Below are positions 54,176-63,062 of a stretch of 64,000 nucleotides of DNA, piece after piece. The DNA lies in assembly GCF_002157875.1 (NCBI RefSeq), contig NZ_CP021376.1, forward strand, positions 2,485,001-2,549,000, in the 5' to 3' direction. Position 1 is the stretch's first letter; each line of letters begins with the position of its first letter. Position numbers and translations under genes: made by a program. The notes below the pieces were generated by a model. It was not told the DNA's origin and did not search any database. It was given only the letters and a program-made list of their open reading frames with translations. Origin of the DNA: Oceanisphaera avium. GTDB taxonomy: Bacteria > Pseudomonadota > Gammaproteobacteria > Enterobacterales > Aeromonadaceae.

Positions 54176-55314
54176 AAACGCATCCTACGTCCAATACGGT
54201 TAGAAGGGCCTTGAGCACTTGCCGTGGGTAAGAGCAGGGTTTCGCCGGCGGTTAAGCCAGAAGTAATAGCGCCATGTATACGATTAGTCACGCCTACGGT
54301 AACGCTGCGGGTTTCGGTTTGCTGTTTGCTATTGACGACGGTCACTGTGGCTTGACTGCGATCGGAGGCATCATTAAAGGTCAATGCTGATATGGGCACT
54401 AACAGAGTGTCTTTCGCTTGGGCGATAACGAAAAATACTTGGGTTGTCATTTGTGACATTAAACGACCGTGAGGATTTTCAATATCAAATAAGGCTTTAT
54501 AGAGCACCACATTATTTTCGACTTCTGGCATGGGCTCAATTTTTCGCAACTGACTGTGCCAGCGCCGTTTGGCATCGCCTAGAGTAGTAAAGTAAACTTC
54601 CATTCCTGGTTTTAGCTTGGTTATATCTGCCTCTGACACTTTAGCTTCTACCGTCATCACCGCTAAGTCGGCGATGCGCATTAACACCGGCGATTGTTGA
54701 CTTGCATTGAGTGTTTGCCCTTGTCGCGCTTCAATTTGCACTACGGTTCCTGCCATAGGTGCCACGACTTTGGCATAACTAAGATTGGCTTCATCGGCAC
54801 GTAAACTCGACTCGGTTTGGGCAATTTGGGCGGTAAGTGCGGCCACTTGGGCCTGAGCTGAGCGCAAGCTGGCCTCAGCACTTTGTACATTTTCTTTGGC
54901 AGTAGCGTTAGCACGCAGCAAGTTTTGTTGGCGAGTGTGTTGTAGCTTAGCCAAAGTGAGTTGAGCTTGTCGGTCTTGTAGCTGGGCACGTTGGCTGCGC
55001 AGTTGAGCGCGGCTCGCATCCACTTGGGCCACATACACAGTGGGGTCTATTTCGGCTAGTAACTGATCTTGTTCAACTTTATCGCCTACTTCTACCGCAA
55101 TCACTTTTAACTGCCCAGAAACCTGAGCTCCCACATCCACATAACCACTGGGTTGTAGTGTACCGGTAGCCGTCACTTGTTCTAATACATCCCCTTTTTC
55201 TACGGTGACTGTAAGCGGCGCCGTCTCACTGCTTCGCCAATCTGTAGCAAAGAAGCCATACCAGACGAGGGCGAGCAGCACTACGCTCAAACTAATGATC
55301 AGCCTTTTTTTCAT
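54172..55314 (-). CDS. macA: MacA, periplasmic adaptor of the MacB pump
   Basis: A 380-residue HlyD-type membrane fusion protein: N-terminal anchor helix (about 5-25), biotinyl-lipoyl half motif [20 protein letters not shown], an alpha-hairpin of about 100 residues rich in Gln/Ala, and beta domains. ATG 55314 has a purine-rich GGAAAG upstream; a TTG at 55326 is a less likely start. First gene of the macA-macB-OMF operon. Confidence 0.93.
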   Translation of the reverse strand: MKKRLIISLSVVLLALVWYGFFATDWRSSETAPLTVTVEKGDVLEQVTATGTLQPSGYVDVGAQVSGQLKVIAVEVGDKVEQDQLLAEIDPTVYVAQVDASRAQLRSQRAQLQDRQAQLTLAKLQHTRQQNLLRANATAKENVQSAEASLRSAQAQVAALTAQIAQTESSLRADEANLSYAKVVAPMAGTVVQIEARQGQTLNASQQSPVLMRIADLAVMTVEAKVSEADITKLKPGMEVYFTTLGDAKRRWHSQLRKIEPMPEVENNVVLYKALFDIENPHGRLMSQMTTQVFFVIAQAKDTLLVPISALTFNDASDRSQATVTVVNSKQQTETRSVTVGVTNRIHGAITSGLTAGETLLLPTASAQGPSNRIGRRMRL

Positions 55315-55477
55315 TTTTCTTTCCAACAGTAAGGGTATGTCTTGCCTAGTGAGTAACGCCTCTCTACATGCGAGGGTACAAAGCGCTATTCAAACAAGTA
55401 ATTGTCACCTAAGTGTGTCAAAAAATAAAAAATTAATATAAAGGGGGAGTAAAATGAGCTTATTAAAAGACGCGTAT

Positions 55478-55507
55478 AAAAAACTAGCGCCTTTAAAAAG
55501 GCGCTAG
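55478..55507 (-). terminator. Terminator of the FlgC-like/SprA-like operon
   Basis: CTAGCGCCTT (55484-55493) pairs with AAGGCGCTAG (55498-55507). On the minus strand a T6 run follows. Confidence 0.85.
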
Positions 55508-55530
55508 TAGCAGTAACGACAAAAGAAAAT

Positions 55531-56385
55531 TTAGGCTAAATTAAGTAACTGTTGAGACTGAGCCTGTGCTGCTTGGCCATATACGCCGGCAATCACTTGA
55601 TTTCTTAGCTCTACTTGTGCTTTATCAAGCACCTGAGACGAGTTAGTAGGGGTAGAGACGGCGGCTTCTTTAGTTGTACTTATCGTGTTGGCCTTTTCTT
55701 TATTGCCCGCACTCAAGTTCTCTTTTTCAGCTTCAGGGTCGGTTTTTTCTTGGCGTTGCATAAGCTCAGCGGTGGCTTTGGCAATATTACTATCTGCCAA
55801 AGCGGCCGCATTTTTATCAGCACTAGAAGGTTGCGCAGGGGCGAGGGCGGCCGCTTTAACTTGGCGCATTTTTTCTATGGTAGCACTGGGATCACCTGCA
55901 ACGGGCGTAACGTCTACCGCAACCGACCCCTCCACAACATACTGTTTACCATCTGGGCCTGTCTTAAATTCATAGCTAGGGGAGCCGGTATGCTGACCGC
56001 CCACACTGGCGTGTTGCTGCTCATGCAAGCGTACTTCTTGATCACGCTGTTGCATATGCAGTAGCTCTTGCTGTTGCTCTAAGGTGAGCTCTTTGCCGGC
56101 CATGTTTTTGCTTGGCGCATTAGTGAGCTCAGCGGCGGGCTTCTCCTCGATTGGTTGCTCAACGTCGGCCACAACATTAGTTTCATTTGGCAACACGCCT
56201 TGGCGGCTATATACCACAGTAGGAGGCGGTTGTTGGGAAAATTGTTGTGAAAATGGCTGAGACTGTGCGCCTTGTGCGCGAGTGACCGGTGCTATGACAG
56301 GCGGCTGTTTATCTTGCGCAACAAGCGTAGTTGCGGCTGTAGGAGCAAGGTTTGCGATGGTGGGTGTGGCGCTAGGTATCATCAT
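55531..56385 (-). CDS. SprA-related putative metalloprotease (CJM1_0395-like family)
   Basis: A 284-residue protein, hydrophilic, Gln/Ala-rich and probably disordered at both ends. The conserved core (about residues 100-190) has the zincin-type motif HEQQHASVGG followed by SYEFKTGPDGKQYVVEGSV and PVAGDPSATIEKMRQVKAAAL. No signal peptide is visible. The family is annotated as putative metalloprotease, but I know of no defined substrate. It starts 1 nt after the stop of a FlgC-like gene, forming a two-gene operon. Confidence 0.75.
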   Translation of the reverse strand: MMIPSATPTIANLAPTAATTLVAQDKQPPVIAPVTRAQGAQSQPFSQQFSQQPPPTVVYSRQGVLPNETNVVADVEQPIEEKPAAELTNAPSKNMAGKELTLEQQQELLHMQQRDQEVRLHEQQHASVGGQHTGSPSYEFKTGPDGKQYVVEGSVAVDVTPVAGDPSATIEKMRQVKAAALAPAQPSSADKNAAALADSNIAKATAELMQRQEKTDPEAEKENLSAGNKEKANTISTTKEAAVSTPTNSSQVLDKAQVELRNQVIAGVYGQAAQAQSQQLLNLA

Positions 56386-56386
56386 G

Positions 56387-56674
56387 TTACACCCGTATAT
56401 CAATCAGCGTGCCAAGCATGTCGTCGGCGCTGCGAATAATTTTCGCATTAGCGGCGCCATAGAGCTCGGCTTCTTTAAGTTGAATAAGGCTGTCGGTTAG
56501 TGTTTTGTTAGTGGCATCCACAAACTGATCGGCGTTAACACTTGCAGTTGTTGAAGACTGATTACTAATAGCGTTACTTTGAGGCCGACTAATATTTAGA
56601 GACGCTTCAGCGACGCTGTCTGCTGCGCGCTGAAAACCTTGAATACCATTAGCAAAGGGCGATTGAATATTCAT
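56387..56674 (-). CDS. Small FlgC/rod-like protein upstream of the SprA-like gene
   Basis: A 95-residue protein. Its N-terminus (ANGIQGFQRAADSVAEASLN) resembles the first helix of flagellar rod/hook proteins, and its C-terminus (LTDSLIQLKEAELYGAANAK, then a few residues and ADDMLGTLIDIRV) resembles the terminal helix of FlgC. The large central domain of FlgC is missing. No other flagellar gene is in the window. It is coupled to the downstream SprA-like gene. Confidence 0.7.
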   Translation of the reverse strand: MNIQSPFANGIQGFQRAADSVAEASLNISRPQSNAISNQSSTTASVNADQFVDATNKTLTDSLIQLKEAELYGAANAKIIRSADDMLGTLIDIRV

Positions 56675-56846
56675 AAGACATCTCTGATTAAAGTGATTAG
56701 CTAGTATGAGCTATGCCTAATTATTAACCATTAGCGCCATAAAGGAAAGGTCAGGCTTTTTAGCGTCAGTCGCATATTGACGTAACTGCTATTGAGATTA
56801 AGTTAAATAACAGAAAATAAGGGTGCAGGCTCCCCTTTTTATTAGT

Positions 56847-57833
56847 TTAAAGCTGGGCTTTTAATACTTGGACAAGGGCATAAGCACTCGTAAAGGCCGC
56901 CTCAACACGTCCGCCTAAACACCAATCTCCACATGCGGCTAATTTAGCTTGGCTATTTAAAACGAACTCAGCTTCGGGCTCTGTTACTTCGGCGCTCAAT
57001 GCATAGCGCCAGCGATGTAGTTGGGCGCTGGTGATGGCCTTAAGAGCTACTTGGGTAAGTGCACAAAAGCGTTCTATAAGCTGTTGCTTAACTTGGGCTT
57101 GGTCATCTTCTAAGTGCCGCGCTGCCCAGTCGGCCGTGCTATGTGCAACTACAGTGCCGGCCTGAATATTGCGCCCAGGTAATCTGTGATTAAAACTAAT
57201 CCAGCTCAGCGGGTCGTTATTCACTTTTGCGGCATCAAAGTGGGGTAAATCTGCATCTGCAACCGTCAGTAATAAGCTATAGCAGGGCAGCATTTGATAC
57301 CGATCTAAACTATCACCTAACAGACTTTTAGGGAGTAATTCTTGAGTTTGTGGCAAAGGCGCTGAGCTTACAACCCAGTCAAACTCACCCAGCAGCTGCG
57401 CTTTATCATCAAATAGCTGCCAGCCACCGTTATGGGCCCGTACTTGCTCAACTCGGGTACTTAAGTGGATATCCAGCTCACCGGCCATGGCTTTAAGCAG
57501 ACTATTCATACCGGGCGCTGCTACATAATGAGGCTCAAACCAAGGACGCTTAAAAGGCGCCTGATCAGGGCTTAGAGTGGTGATGTTTGGCTGCCATTCC
57601 ACCACCGTGGCACTGGCGATAAAGGGCGCCAGTAATGCGTTAAAAGCACGGCTTCTTGCCGTAAAAAACTGGGCACCGTGATCCCATTGGTGGGTATCGT
57701 TACGTCTTGTTGACATACGCCCGCCTAAACCGCGTGCTTTTTCAAATAAGCTAATGTCAGCAATCGAATTTAATTCACGGGCCAACGTCAAGCCAGCTAA
57801 GCCGGCGCCAATGATGGCGATACGGGGTTTCAT
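56847..57833 (-). CDS. Renalase-like NAD(P)/FAD-dependent amine oxidase-type protein
   Basis: A 328-residue flavoprotein with the dinucleotide-binding motif IAIIGAGLAGLTLARELN at the N-terminus, followed by FEKARGLGGRMSTRR and WDHGAQFFTARS, as in the renalase-like group. A C-terminal FAD segment (AACGDWCLGGRVEAAFTSA) is present. The start is 1 nt beyond the stop of the DCC gene, so the two are cotranscribed. Its substrate is unknown. Confidence 0.85.
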   Translation of the reverse strand: MKPRIAIIGAGLAGLTLARELNSIADISLFEKARGLGGRMSTRRNDTHQWDHGAQFFTARSRAFNALLAPFIASATVVEWQPNITTLSPDQAPFKRPWFEPHYVAAPGMNSLLKAMAGELDIHLSTRVEQVRAHNGGWQLFDDKAQLLGEFDWVVSSAPLPQTQELLPKSLLGDSLDRYQMLPCYSLLLTVADADLPHFDAAKVNNDPLSWISFNHRLPGRNIQAGTVVAHSTADWAARHLEDDQAQVKQQLIERFCALTQVALKAITSAQLHRWRYALSAEVTEPEAEFVLNSQAKLAACGDWCLGGRVEAAFTSAYALVQVLKAQL

Positions 57834-57834
57834 A

Positions 57835-58209
57835 TTATTCCTTTTTATCTGCAAACAAGCAGGCTTGCACGTGAGATTGGCGTTGATACCAGACTAAAAA
57901 TAATTTATAGCCCAAAATCAGTAGGCTGCGAAACGGAGCAAAGCGGGTAAGCTTTGCTAAAACCCTTAATTTAGGGACTGAGTACCACAATAGAATAAAA
58001 GCATCGACACCCGTATGCAGTTGGCCTTGCTCATCAAGTAGATGCAGTTTTTGCAGACATTGTGCCTCAGTAAGTCCTGCCGCTAATAAGGCGGTCTCTT
58101 GCTGCCAAATATCCCGCCATATAATTGAATTGGGTGTGGCATGGCGTCGATAAAAAGCTATTTCTCGATCACACAAGCCACAACGTCCGTCATAAAATAC
58201 TGTTAGCAA
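57835..58209 (-). CDS. DCC-family (DUF393) thiol-disulfide oxidoreductase-like protein
   Basis: A 124-residue protein with the family motif FYDGRCGLCDREIAFYRRH (CxxC at about 10-13). It starts at TTG 58209 with AGAGGT 5 nt upstream; no closer ATG fits the motif. It precedes the FAD oxidoreductase in an operon. Confidence 0.83.
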   Translation of the reverse strand: MLTVFYDGRCGLCDREIAFYRRHATPNSIIWRDIWQQETALLAAGLTEAQCLQKLHLLDEQGQLHTGVDAFILLWYSVPKLRVLAKLTRFAPFRSLLILGYKLFLVWYQRQSHVQACLFADKKE

Positions 58210-58344
58210 AGTGACCTCTATCGTGAGTTGTCCATTTATAACACTTAGAGAGTCTTGACCTAGGTTGTGATGATTATCTTTCGGAATAAGGATTTTTATT
58301 TTTCTGCTGAGGATTTATTGGGGAGAAAATTAAGTCGACTTCAT

Positions 58345-58369
58345 AAAAAAGACCGCCGCAGCGGTCTTT
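58345..58369 (-). terminator. Terminator of the dnrN-norB operon
   Basis: AAAGACCGC (58348-58356) pairs with GCGGTCTTT (58361-58369). On the minus strand this is followed by a T run, 30 nt beyond the norB stop. Confidence 0.88.
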
Positions 58370-58398
58370 ATATTTATGGATAGCCAGTCTAAAAATAC

Positions 58399-60675
58399 TT
58401 ATTTAGCTGCTAATCCCATGTCAATAGAAGATGACTGCTTGCGGCGTGGCCAAAGACCAATCACCACCTGCCAAGTCACTGCGAGCGCCCCGACGATAAA
58501 CACAATGTCACCGAAGGTACGTACCCAGCGCAGGGTTTGCAGAAAGCCTTGTTGCATAAAGCTTTCGCTACGGGCATACCATAAGCCTTCGCTGGCGCTG
58601 GCAACAAACTGAATAAAACCAACCGGTAACAAACTAGTCGTTAACATCAGCACGAGTCCAGCGTTTAACCACCAGAAGCCAGTTTTCATCAACGTCTCGT
58701 TAAATACCATATTGGGGCGGATATAGCGCAGCACCATCAAGGTAAAGCCCAGTGCTAAGAAGCCATATACTCCAAACAGAGCCGCGTGTGCGTGAGCGGC
58801 AGTGGTGTTTAAGCCTTGGATATAATAAAGCGCAATAGGTGGGTTAATCATAAAGCCTAATACACCCGCACCTAACATATTCCAAAATGCCACGGCCACG
58901 AAGAACATTAACGGCCACTTCACTTTTTCCATCCAAGGCGCGCTCTTTTTCAAGCTCCAGTTTTCCCACGCCTCATAACCCATGACCACGAGCGGTACTA
59001 CTTCCAGTGCACTAAAGGTGGCACCTACTGCCATCACCGGCGTGGTGGTGCCAGAGAAGTACATGTGGTGGAAAGTACCAGGTACACCGCCAATTAAGAA
59101 CAAGGACGCAGAAGCTAAACTGGCCACCGTAGCCATGCGCTTAGAGACTAAGCCCATGTTGTAGAAGATAAAGGCTAAGGCAACGGCCGCGAAGACTTCA
59201 AAGAAACCTTCAACCCACAGGTGCACTATCCACCAGCGCCAGTACTCCATCACTGAGATATGAGTGCGTTCGCCGTAGAAGAAGCCAGCACCGTAGAACA
59301 AGCCAATGGCAATAACGGATGCAGTTAACAGCAACAGCATGTGTTTTTCGCCGGGCTGGCGCAGTGCGGGCACCATGCCACGCAGCATCAACACTAACCA
59401 CAGTACTAAACCAATAAACTTACCAATCTGCCAAGCACGGCCTAAGTCTACATACTCGTAGCCTTGATGACCCCACCAGAAGTTCCAGCTTTCAGGCATC
59501 ACTTGAGCAATGGCTAAGTAGTTACCGGCAAAGCTGCCCACTACCACGGCAATCAGCGCCCAGAATAAAATATCTACGCCGAGTTTTTGGAACTTAGGAT
59601 CTTTACCACCATTAATAATGGGGGCTAGGAACAGACCTGCCGCCAAGAAGCCGGTGGCAATCCAGAACAGTGCACTTTGTAAGTGCCAGGTACGCAATAA
59701 GCTATAAGGGAACCACTTAGACAGTTCAAAACCGTAAAAATGCTGACCTTCAACCGTGTAGTGTGCAGTGGCGCCCCCTAACATAATTTGGAAGGTAAAC
59801 AGGGCCACTACTAAAAACAGATATTTGCCTAATGATTTCTGTGACGGCGTTAACTTAAAGGTAGTGAGTGGGTCTTGGATAGGCGCCGCTGGCGCTTTTT
59901 CATCTTCGTTGCGCAAGAACGCCCACGCCCAGATAAAGCCACCAATGCCTGCTACTAATAAGATAATACTGATCAAGGACCACACCACGTTTTCAGCGGT
60001 TGGCTTATTATCAATTAATGGCTCGGGTGGCCAGTTATTGGTGTAAGTCGCTTCGCCAGTGGCGCGCTCGGTGCCCGCAGTCCATGCCGTCCAGAAGAAG
60101 AAATTAGTTAAGTCAGTACGACGCTTAGCACTGGGCATGGTATTTTCTTTCATCGCAAAACTTTCGCGAGAATTACGATACTCAGGATCATCACCAAACA
60201 AGCTGTGGTAATACTCAGCTGTTTTGGCCATCGCCGCAGCACGCAGGTCTGATATCACTAACACATCGGTATCAAGGTTATAGGTATTAGTGCGATATTC
60301 TTTTTTCAAGCGATGATTTAATACCGCTTGGCGGTCTTCGTTAAGCTCAGCATAGTGCTCGCCGTATTCATTCATACTGGCAAGTTCTAACCAAGCCACT
60401 AACTCACGGTGTAACCAATCTGCGGTCCAGTCCGGTGCTTGATAAGCACCATGGCCGTAAATAGAGCCTAATTGCATGCCACCCACAGATTGCCAGGCGG
60501 TTTGTCCGTCTAAAATGCCATCTTTGGTGGTTAATAAATTGCCGCTTGCACTGACGACTTGGCCTGGTATAGGCGGCGCGGTACGATAGACTTCTCGGCC
60601 AAAATAACCGAGTACGGCAAAGCTAACAGCAAGAACGATGATTAATATCGTCCATAGACGACGATAGTTAGCCAT
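58399..60675 (-). CDS. norB: Quinol-dependent nitric oxide reductase (qNor)
   Basis: A single-subunit NO reductase of 758 residues, fusing an N-terminal NorC-like region without heme c (about 30-240, GQTAWQSVGGMQLGSIYGHG) to a 12-helix NorB core. Metal-ligand His motifs are WHLQSALFW, VHLWVEGFFEVF, GTFHHMYFSGTT and NTTAAHAHAALFGVYG. It reduces 2 NO to N2O using quinol, giving the substrate of NosZ. GGAGG lies 6 nt upstream. It overlaps the upstream hemerythrin gene by 8 nt. Confidence 0.96.
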   Translation of the reverse strand: MANYRRLWTILIIVLAVSFAVLGYFGREVYRTAPPIPGQVVSASGNLLTTKDGILDGQTAWQSVGGMQLGSIYGHGAYQAPDWTADWLHRELVAWLELASMNEYGEHYAELNEDRQAVLNHRLKKEYRTNTYNLDTDVLVISDLRAAAMAKTAEYYHSLFGDDPEYRNSRESFAMKENTMPSAKRRTDLTNFFFWTAWTAGTERATGEATYTNNWPPEPLIDNKPTAENVVWSLISIILLVAGIGGFIWAWAFLRNEDEKAPAAPIQDPLTTFKLTPSQKSLGKYLFLVVALFTFQIMLGGATAHYTVEGQHFYGFELSKWFPYSLLRTWHLQSALFWIATGFLAAGLFLAPIINGGKDPKFQKLGVDILFWALIAVVVGSFAGNYLAIAQVMPESWNFWWGHQGYEYVDLGRAWQIGKFIGLVLWLVLMLRGMVPALRQPGEKHMLLLLTASVIAIGLFYGAGFFYGERTHISVMEYWRWWIVHLWVEGFFEVFAAVALAFIFYNMGLVSKRMATVASLASASLFLIGGVPGTFHHMYFSGTTTPVMAVGATFSALEVVPLVVMGYEAWENWSLKKSAPWMEKVKWPLMFFVAVAFWNMLGAGVLGFMINPPIALYYIQGLNTTAAHAHAALFGVYGFLALGFTLMVLRYIRPNMVFNETLMKTGFWWLNAGLVLMLTTSLLPVGFIQFVASASEGLWYARSESFMQQGFLQTLRWVRTFGDIVFIVGALAVTWQVVIGLWPRRKQSSSIDMGLAAK

Positions 60676-61213
60676 GGTTTACCTCCTGGGGAGTATAAAG
60701 CGCGTTAAGGAAAGTGGTTTCAAACAAAATATGATTCTCAATGTAAATATGTTGATTTAGGTCACTGATAAATGTGGCTAACCCCTTGTAAAGTGCCTGC
60801 CAGCTGCCACAGGCGCCGTCTGGCAATGTTAAGTCATAAGTGAGTTGCTGCAGTTGAGAAAGCGCCACACTGTGATCGTCATGCTCGCGGCGCATAACAG
60901 CAATGGGACCCATAGCCTGCGCACCTACACCTCGTTTCAATAGCGGAAATAAAATTTGCTCTTCCTTTTGCATATGGCTCTCTAACTCTTGGCTTAGCAC
61001 TTCTAAGTGCTCTGCCAGGCCATGAGGGCAGTGAGGATGATCTGCGTGTACGCGTTCAATGAGCAAAGCTAACCGACTTAATTCTGTTAACTGAACTCGA
61101 TGCACTCCATGGTAACGAACCAAAATATGATCAATGAGCGGGCTCACGCTAGACCAGTTTTGTCCGTCTGCGTGCCAAGTACTCTGATCTAACTGTGAAT
61201 GAGCTTGCTGCAT
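60668..61213 (-). CDS. DnrN/YtfE-like hemerythrin protein (short form, NorA-like)
   Basis: A 181-residue hemerythrin-domain protein with iron-ligand motifs HILVRYHGVHR, ERVHADHP, HMQKEEQILFPLL, MRREHDDHS and HIYIENHILF, matching the C-terminal domain of YtfE/DnrN/ScdA di-iron proteins. The Cys-containing ScdA N-terminal domain of YtfE is absent. ATG 61213 has AAAGGAA upstream; the earlier ATG 61240 lacks a site. It is the first gene before norB, under the sigma-54 promoter. It likely binds NO or repairs Fe-S clusters. Confidence 0.88.
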   Translation of the reverse strand: MQQAHSQLDQSTWHADGQNWSSVSPLIDHILVRYHGVHRVQLTELSRLALLIERVHADHPHCPHGLAEHLEVLSQELESHMQKEEQILFPLLKRGVGAQAMGPIAVMRREHDDHSVALSQLQQLTYDLTLPDGACGSWQALYKGLATFISDLNQHIYIENHILFETTFLNALYTPQEVNHG

Positions 61214-61259
61214 GTATCTTTCCTTTAAGTCACAACTCATGTGAGTGTGCTAGTTATAT

Positions 61260-61275
61260 AGCAAGCAGCGTGCCA
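61260..61275 (-). promoter_or_regulatory. Sigma-54 promoter of the dnrN-norB operon
   Basis: Read on the minus strand, TGGCACGCTGCTTGCT is a full match to the -24/-12 consensus (TGGCAC-N5-TTGCW). The start would fall near 61249, with a leader of about 36 nt before the hemerythrin gene. Three NorR sites lie upstream, as in E. coli norVW. Confidence 0.9.
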
Positions 61276-61315
61276 TGTTTTAAGTCGTTGTTTTTAGTGA
61301 ATTTAATAAATAGGT

Positions 61316-61328
61316 GGTAAATAAGACC
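61316..61328. promoter_or_regulatory. NorR-binding site 1
   Basis: GGTAAATAAGACC fits the NorR core GT-N7-AC extended to GGT-N7-ACC. It is the site nearest to the sigma-54 promoter. Confidence 0.75.
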
Positions 61329-61340
61329 CTGCTGCATTAA

Positions 61341-61353
61341 GGTCATTTAAACC
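61341..61353. promoter_or_regulatory. NorR-binding site 2
   Basis: GGTCATTTAAACC fits GGT-N7-ACC; its start is 25 bp from that of site 1. Confidence 0.8.
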
Positions 61354-61360
61354 CTGTTAA

Positions 61361-61373
61361 GGTGAAAAGAACC
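61361..61373. promoter_or_regulatory. NorR-binding site 3
   Basis: GGTGAAAAGAACC fits GGT-N7-ACC; its start is 20 bp from that of site 2. It ends 2 nt before the norR start codon, so binding here should also repress norR. Confidence 0.8.
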
Positions 61374-61375
61374 CT

Positions 61376-62935
61376 GTGTTATATGAAATTTTATTAGCCG
61401 ATTTAACCGCAGACTTGCCGAGTGCGGTGCGTCTACAAAGTTTGGTGCGCACGGTGCGCGAGTTCTTTGAGGCAGGGGCGGTGTGCTTATTGCGCTTAGA
61501 TGAAGATGCACTTAGCCCAGTGGCGCTAGATGGCTTAGTACAAGAGGCCATAGGGCGGCGCTTTATAGTGGCAAAGCACCCAAGGTTGGCGGCGATTTTA
61601 GCTCAAAGAGATACAGTGTCCTTTCCTCCAGACTCCAGCTTGCCCGATCCTTACGATGGCTTGTTAGAGCACAAAATCGGTCAGCCTTTACACGTGCACG
61701 ACTGTATGGGTATTAGCTTGTATGTAGAGGGACACTTATGGGGGGCACTCACCTTAGATGCGCCTCAAGCCGGCACCTTTGATACGCCTGCAAAAGAATA
61801 TCTACAGCGCTTAGCGTTGGCTATTTCGGCTGCGATTCGTATGACTCGCCTAGAGCAAGAAGTGCGCAGTTTACGCTTGGTGCGCCAAGATGCGCCTTTA
61901 GAAGAAAATGAACAGCGTCAAAGCCTTATCTTGGGACAAAGTGAGGGCTTAAAAGAGTTATTGCGCGAATTAGAGGTGGTGGCTGACTCTGAATTGCCGG
62001 TGTTGCTCACCGGGGAAACCGGAGTAGGTAAAGACTTATTTGCCCATCGCTTACATCAGTTGTCGCGCCGGCGCAGCTCGCCATTGGTACAAGTTAACTG
62101 TGCCGCTTTACCGGAGTCTTTGGCAGAAAGTGAGTTATTTGGTCATGTAAAAGGCGCCTTTTCTGGCGCCCATCATGCGCGTGCAGGACGTTTCGAAACC
62201 GCTGATGGTGGCACACTATTCTTAGATGAAGTGGGTGAGCTGCCGTTAAGCATCCAAGCTAAGTTATTGCGTACCTTACAAAATGGGGAAATACAGCGCT
62301 TAGGGGAAGATACGCCGCGCAAAGTCGATGTGCGAGTGATTGCCGCCACTAATCGCCACTTACACGATAGCGTGCGTGAAGGGCATTTTAGGGCTGACTT
62401 GTATCATAGATTATCGGTTTATCCGGTTCCTATCCCTCCCTTGCGTGAGCGGGGGCGTGATGTTTTGGTATTGGCTGGGCATTTTTTAGAGCTTAACCGT
62501 ACTCGATTAGGAGTGCGCAGTTTGCGCTTATCTGCTGAGTCTGAGCAGGCGTTATGCAGCTATAGTTGGCCGGGAAATGTGCGAGAGTTAGAGCATGTGA
62601 TCAGTCGGGCTGCCATTAAGGCGCTAAGTCGGGGCGCGGTTCGAGAAGATATTATTACACTTGAGCCAGAGCTTTTAGACTTAGCGCTCAATGCTATCAA
62701 TATGTGTACTCTGCCCTCGAGCGCCGCTGTTGAGATGCCCAACATGAAAAAAACAGTGCCAAGCTTGGCTGACACTGCTGGGCTGAGCTTACAAGTGGCT
62801 ACCTTTGAAGCGCAACGCAATGCAGTGGCGCGAGCATTAGCACACAGTCAAGGTAATTGGGCACAAGCTGCCAGAGTACTTGAAGTAGACTCGAGCAATC
62901 TACATAAATTAGCCAAGCGCTTAGGGATGAAGTAG
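61376..62935 (+). CDS. norR: NorR, NO-responsive sigma-54 activator
   Basis: A bacterial enhancer-binding protein of 519 residues. The N-terminal GAF domain (about 15-165), where NorR binds NO through non-heme iron, carries GRRFIVAKHPRL and LPDPYDGL as in E. coli NorR. The AAA+ domain has Walker A GETGVGKD (213-220), the loop-1 motif GAFSGA (260-265) in place of GAFTGA, and GGTLFLDEVGELP. The C-terminal Fis-type helix-turn-helix is GNWAQAARVLEVDSSNLHKL. It starts at GTG 61376. It is divergent from dnrN-norB, which it should activate. Confidence 0.95.
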   Translation: MLYEILLADLTADLPSAVRLQSLVRTVREFFEAGAVCLLRLDEDALSPVALDGLVQEAIGRRFIVAKHPRLAAILAQRDTVSFPPDSSLPDPYDGLLEHKIGQPLHVHDCMGISLYVEGHLWGALTLDAPQAGTFDTPAKEYLQRLALAISAAIRMTRLEQEVRSLRLVRQDAPLEENEQRQSLILGQSEGLKELLRELEVVADSELPVLLTGETGVGKDLFAHRLHQLSRRRSSPLVQVNCAALPESLAESELFGHVKGAFSGAHHARAGRFETADGGTLFLDEVGELPLSIQAKLLRTLQNGEIQRLGEDTPRKVDVRVIAATNRHLHDSVREGHFRADLYHRLSVYPVPIPPLRERGRDVLVLAGHFLELNRTRLGVRSLRLSAESEQALCSYSWPGNVRELEHVISRAAIKALSRGAVREDIITLEPELLDLALNAINMCTLPSSAAVEMPNMKKTVPSLADTAGLSLQVATFEAQRNAVARALAHSQGNWAQAARVLEVDSSNLHKLAKRLGMK

Positions 62936-62995
62936 TGAGTAGGTAAGGAGTGAGGCAGATATTGTAGCTGAGGCTGATTTTGCTCAGCTTATTAC

Positions 62996-63026
62996 TCACT
63001 TCTCACTTCTCACTTCTCACTTCTTA
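62996..63026 (+). repeat. Short tandem repeat, CACTTCT units
   Basis: About three and a half head-to-tail copies of the heptamer CACTTCT lie in the short space between norR and the convergent dctM gene. Confidence 0.75.
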
Positions 63027-63062
63027 TTCTTCAAGTATTCCTTCCCTCTCACTGTTATCTCA

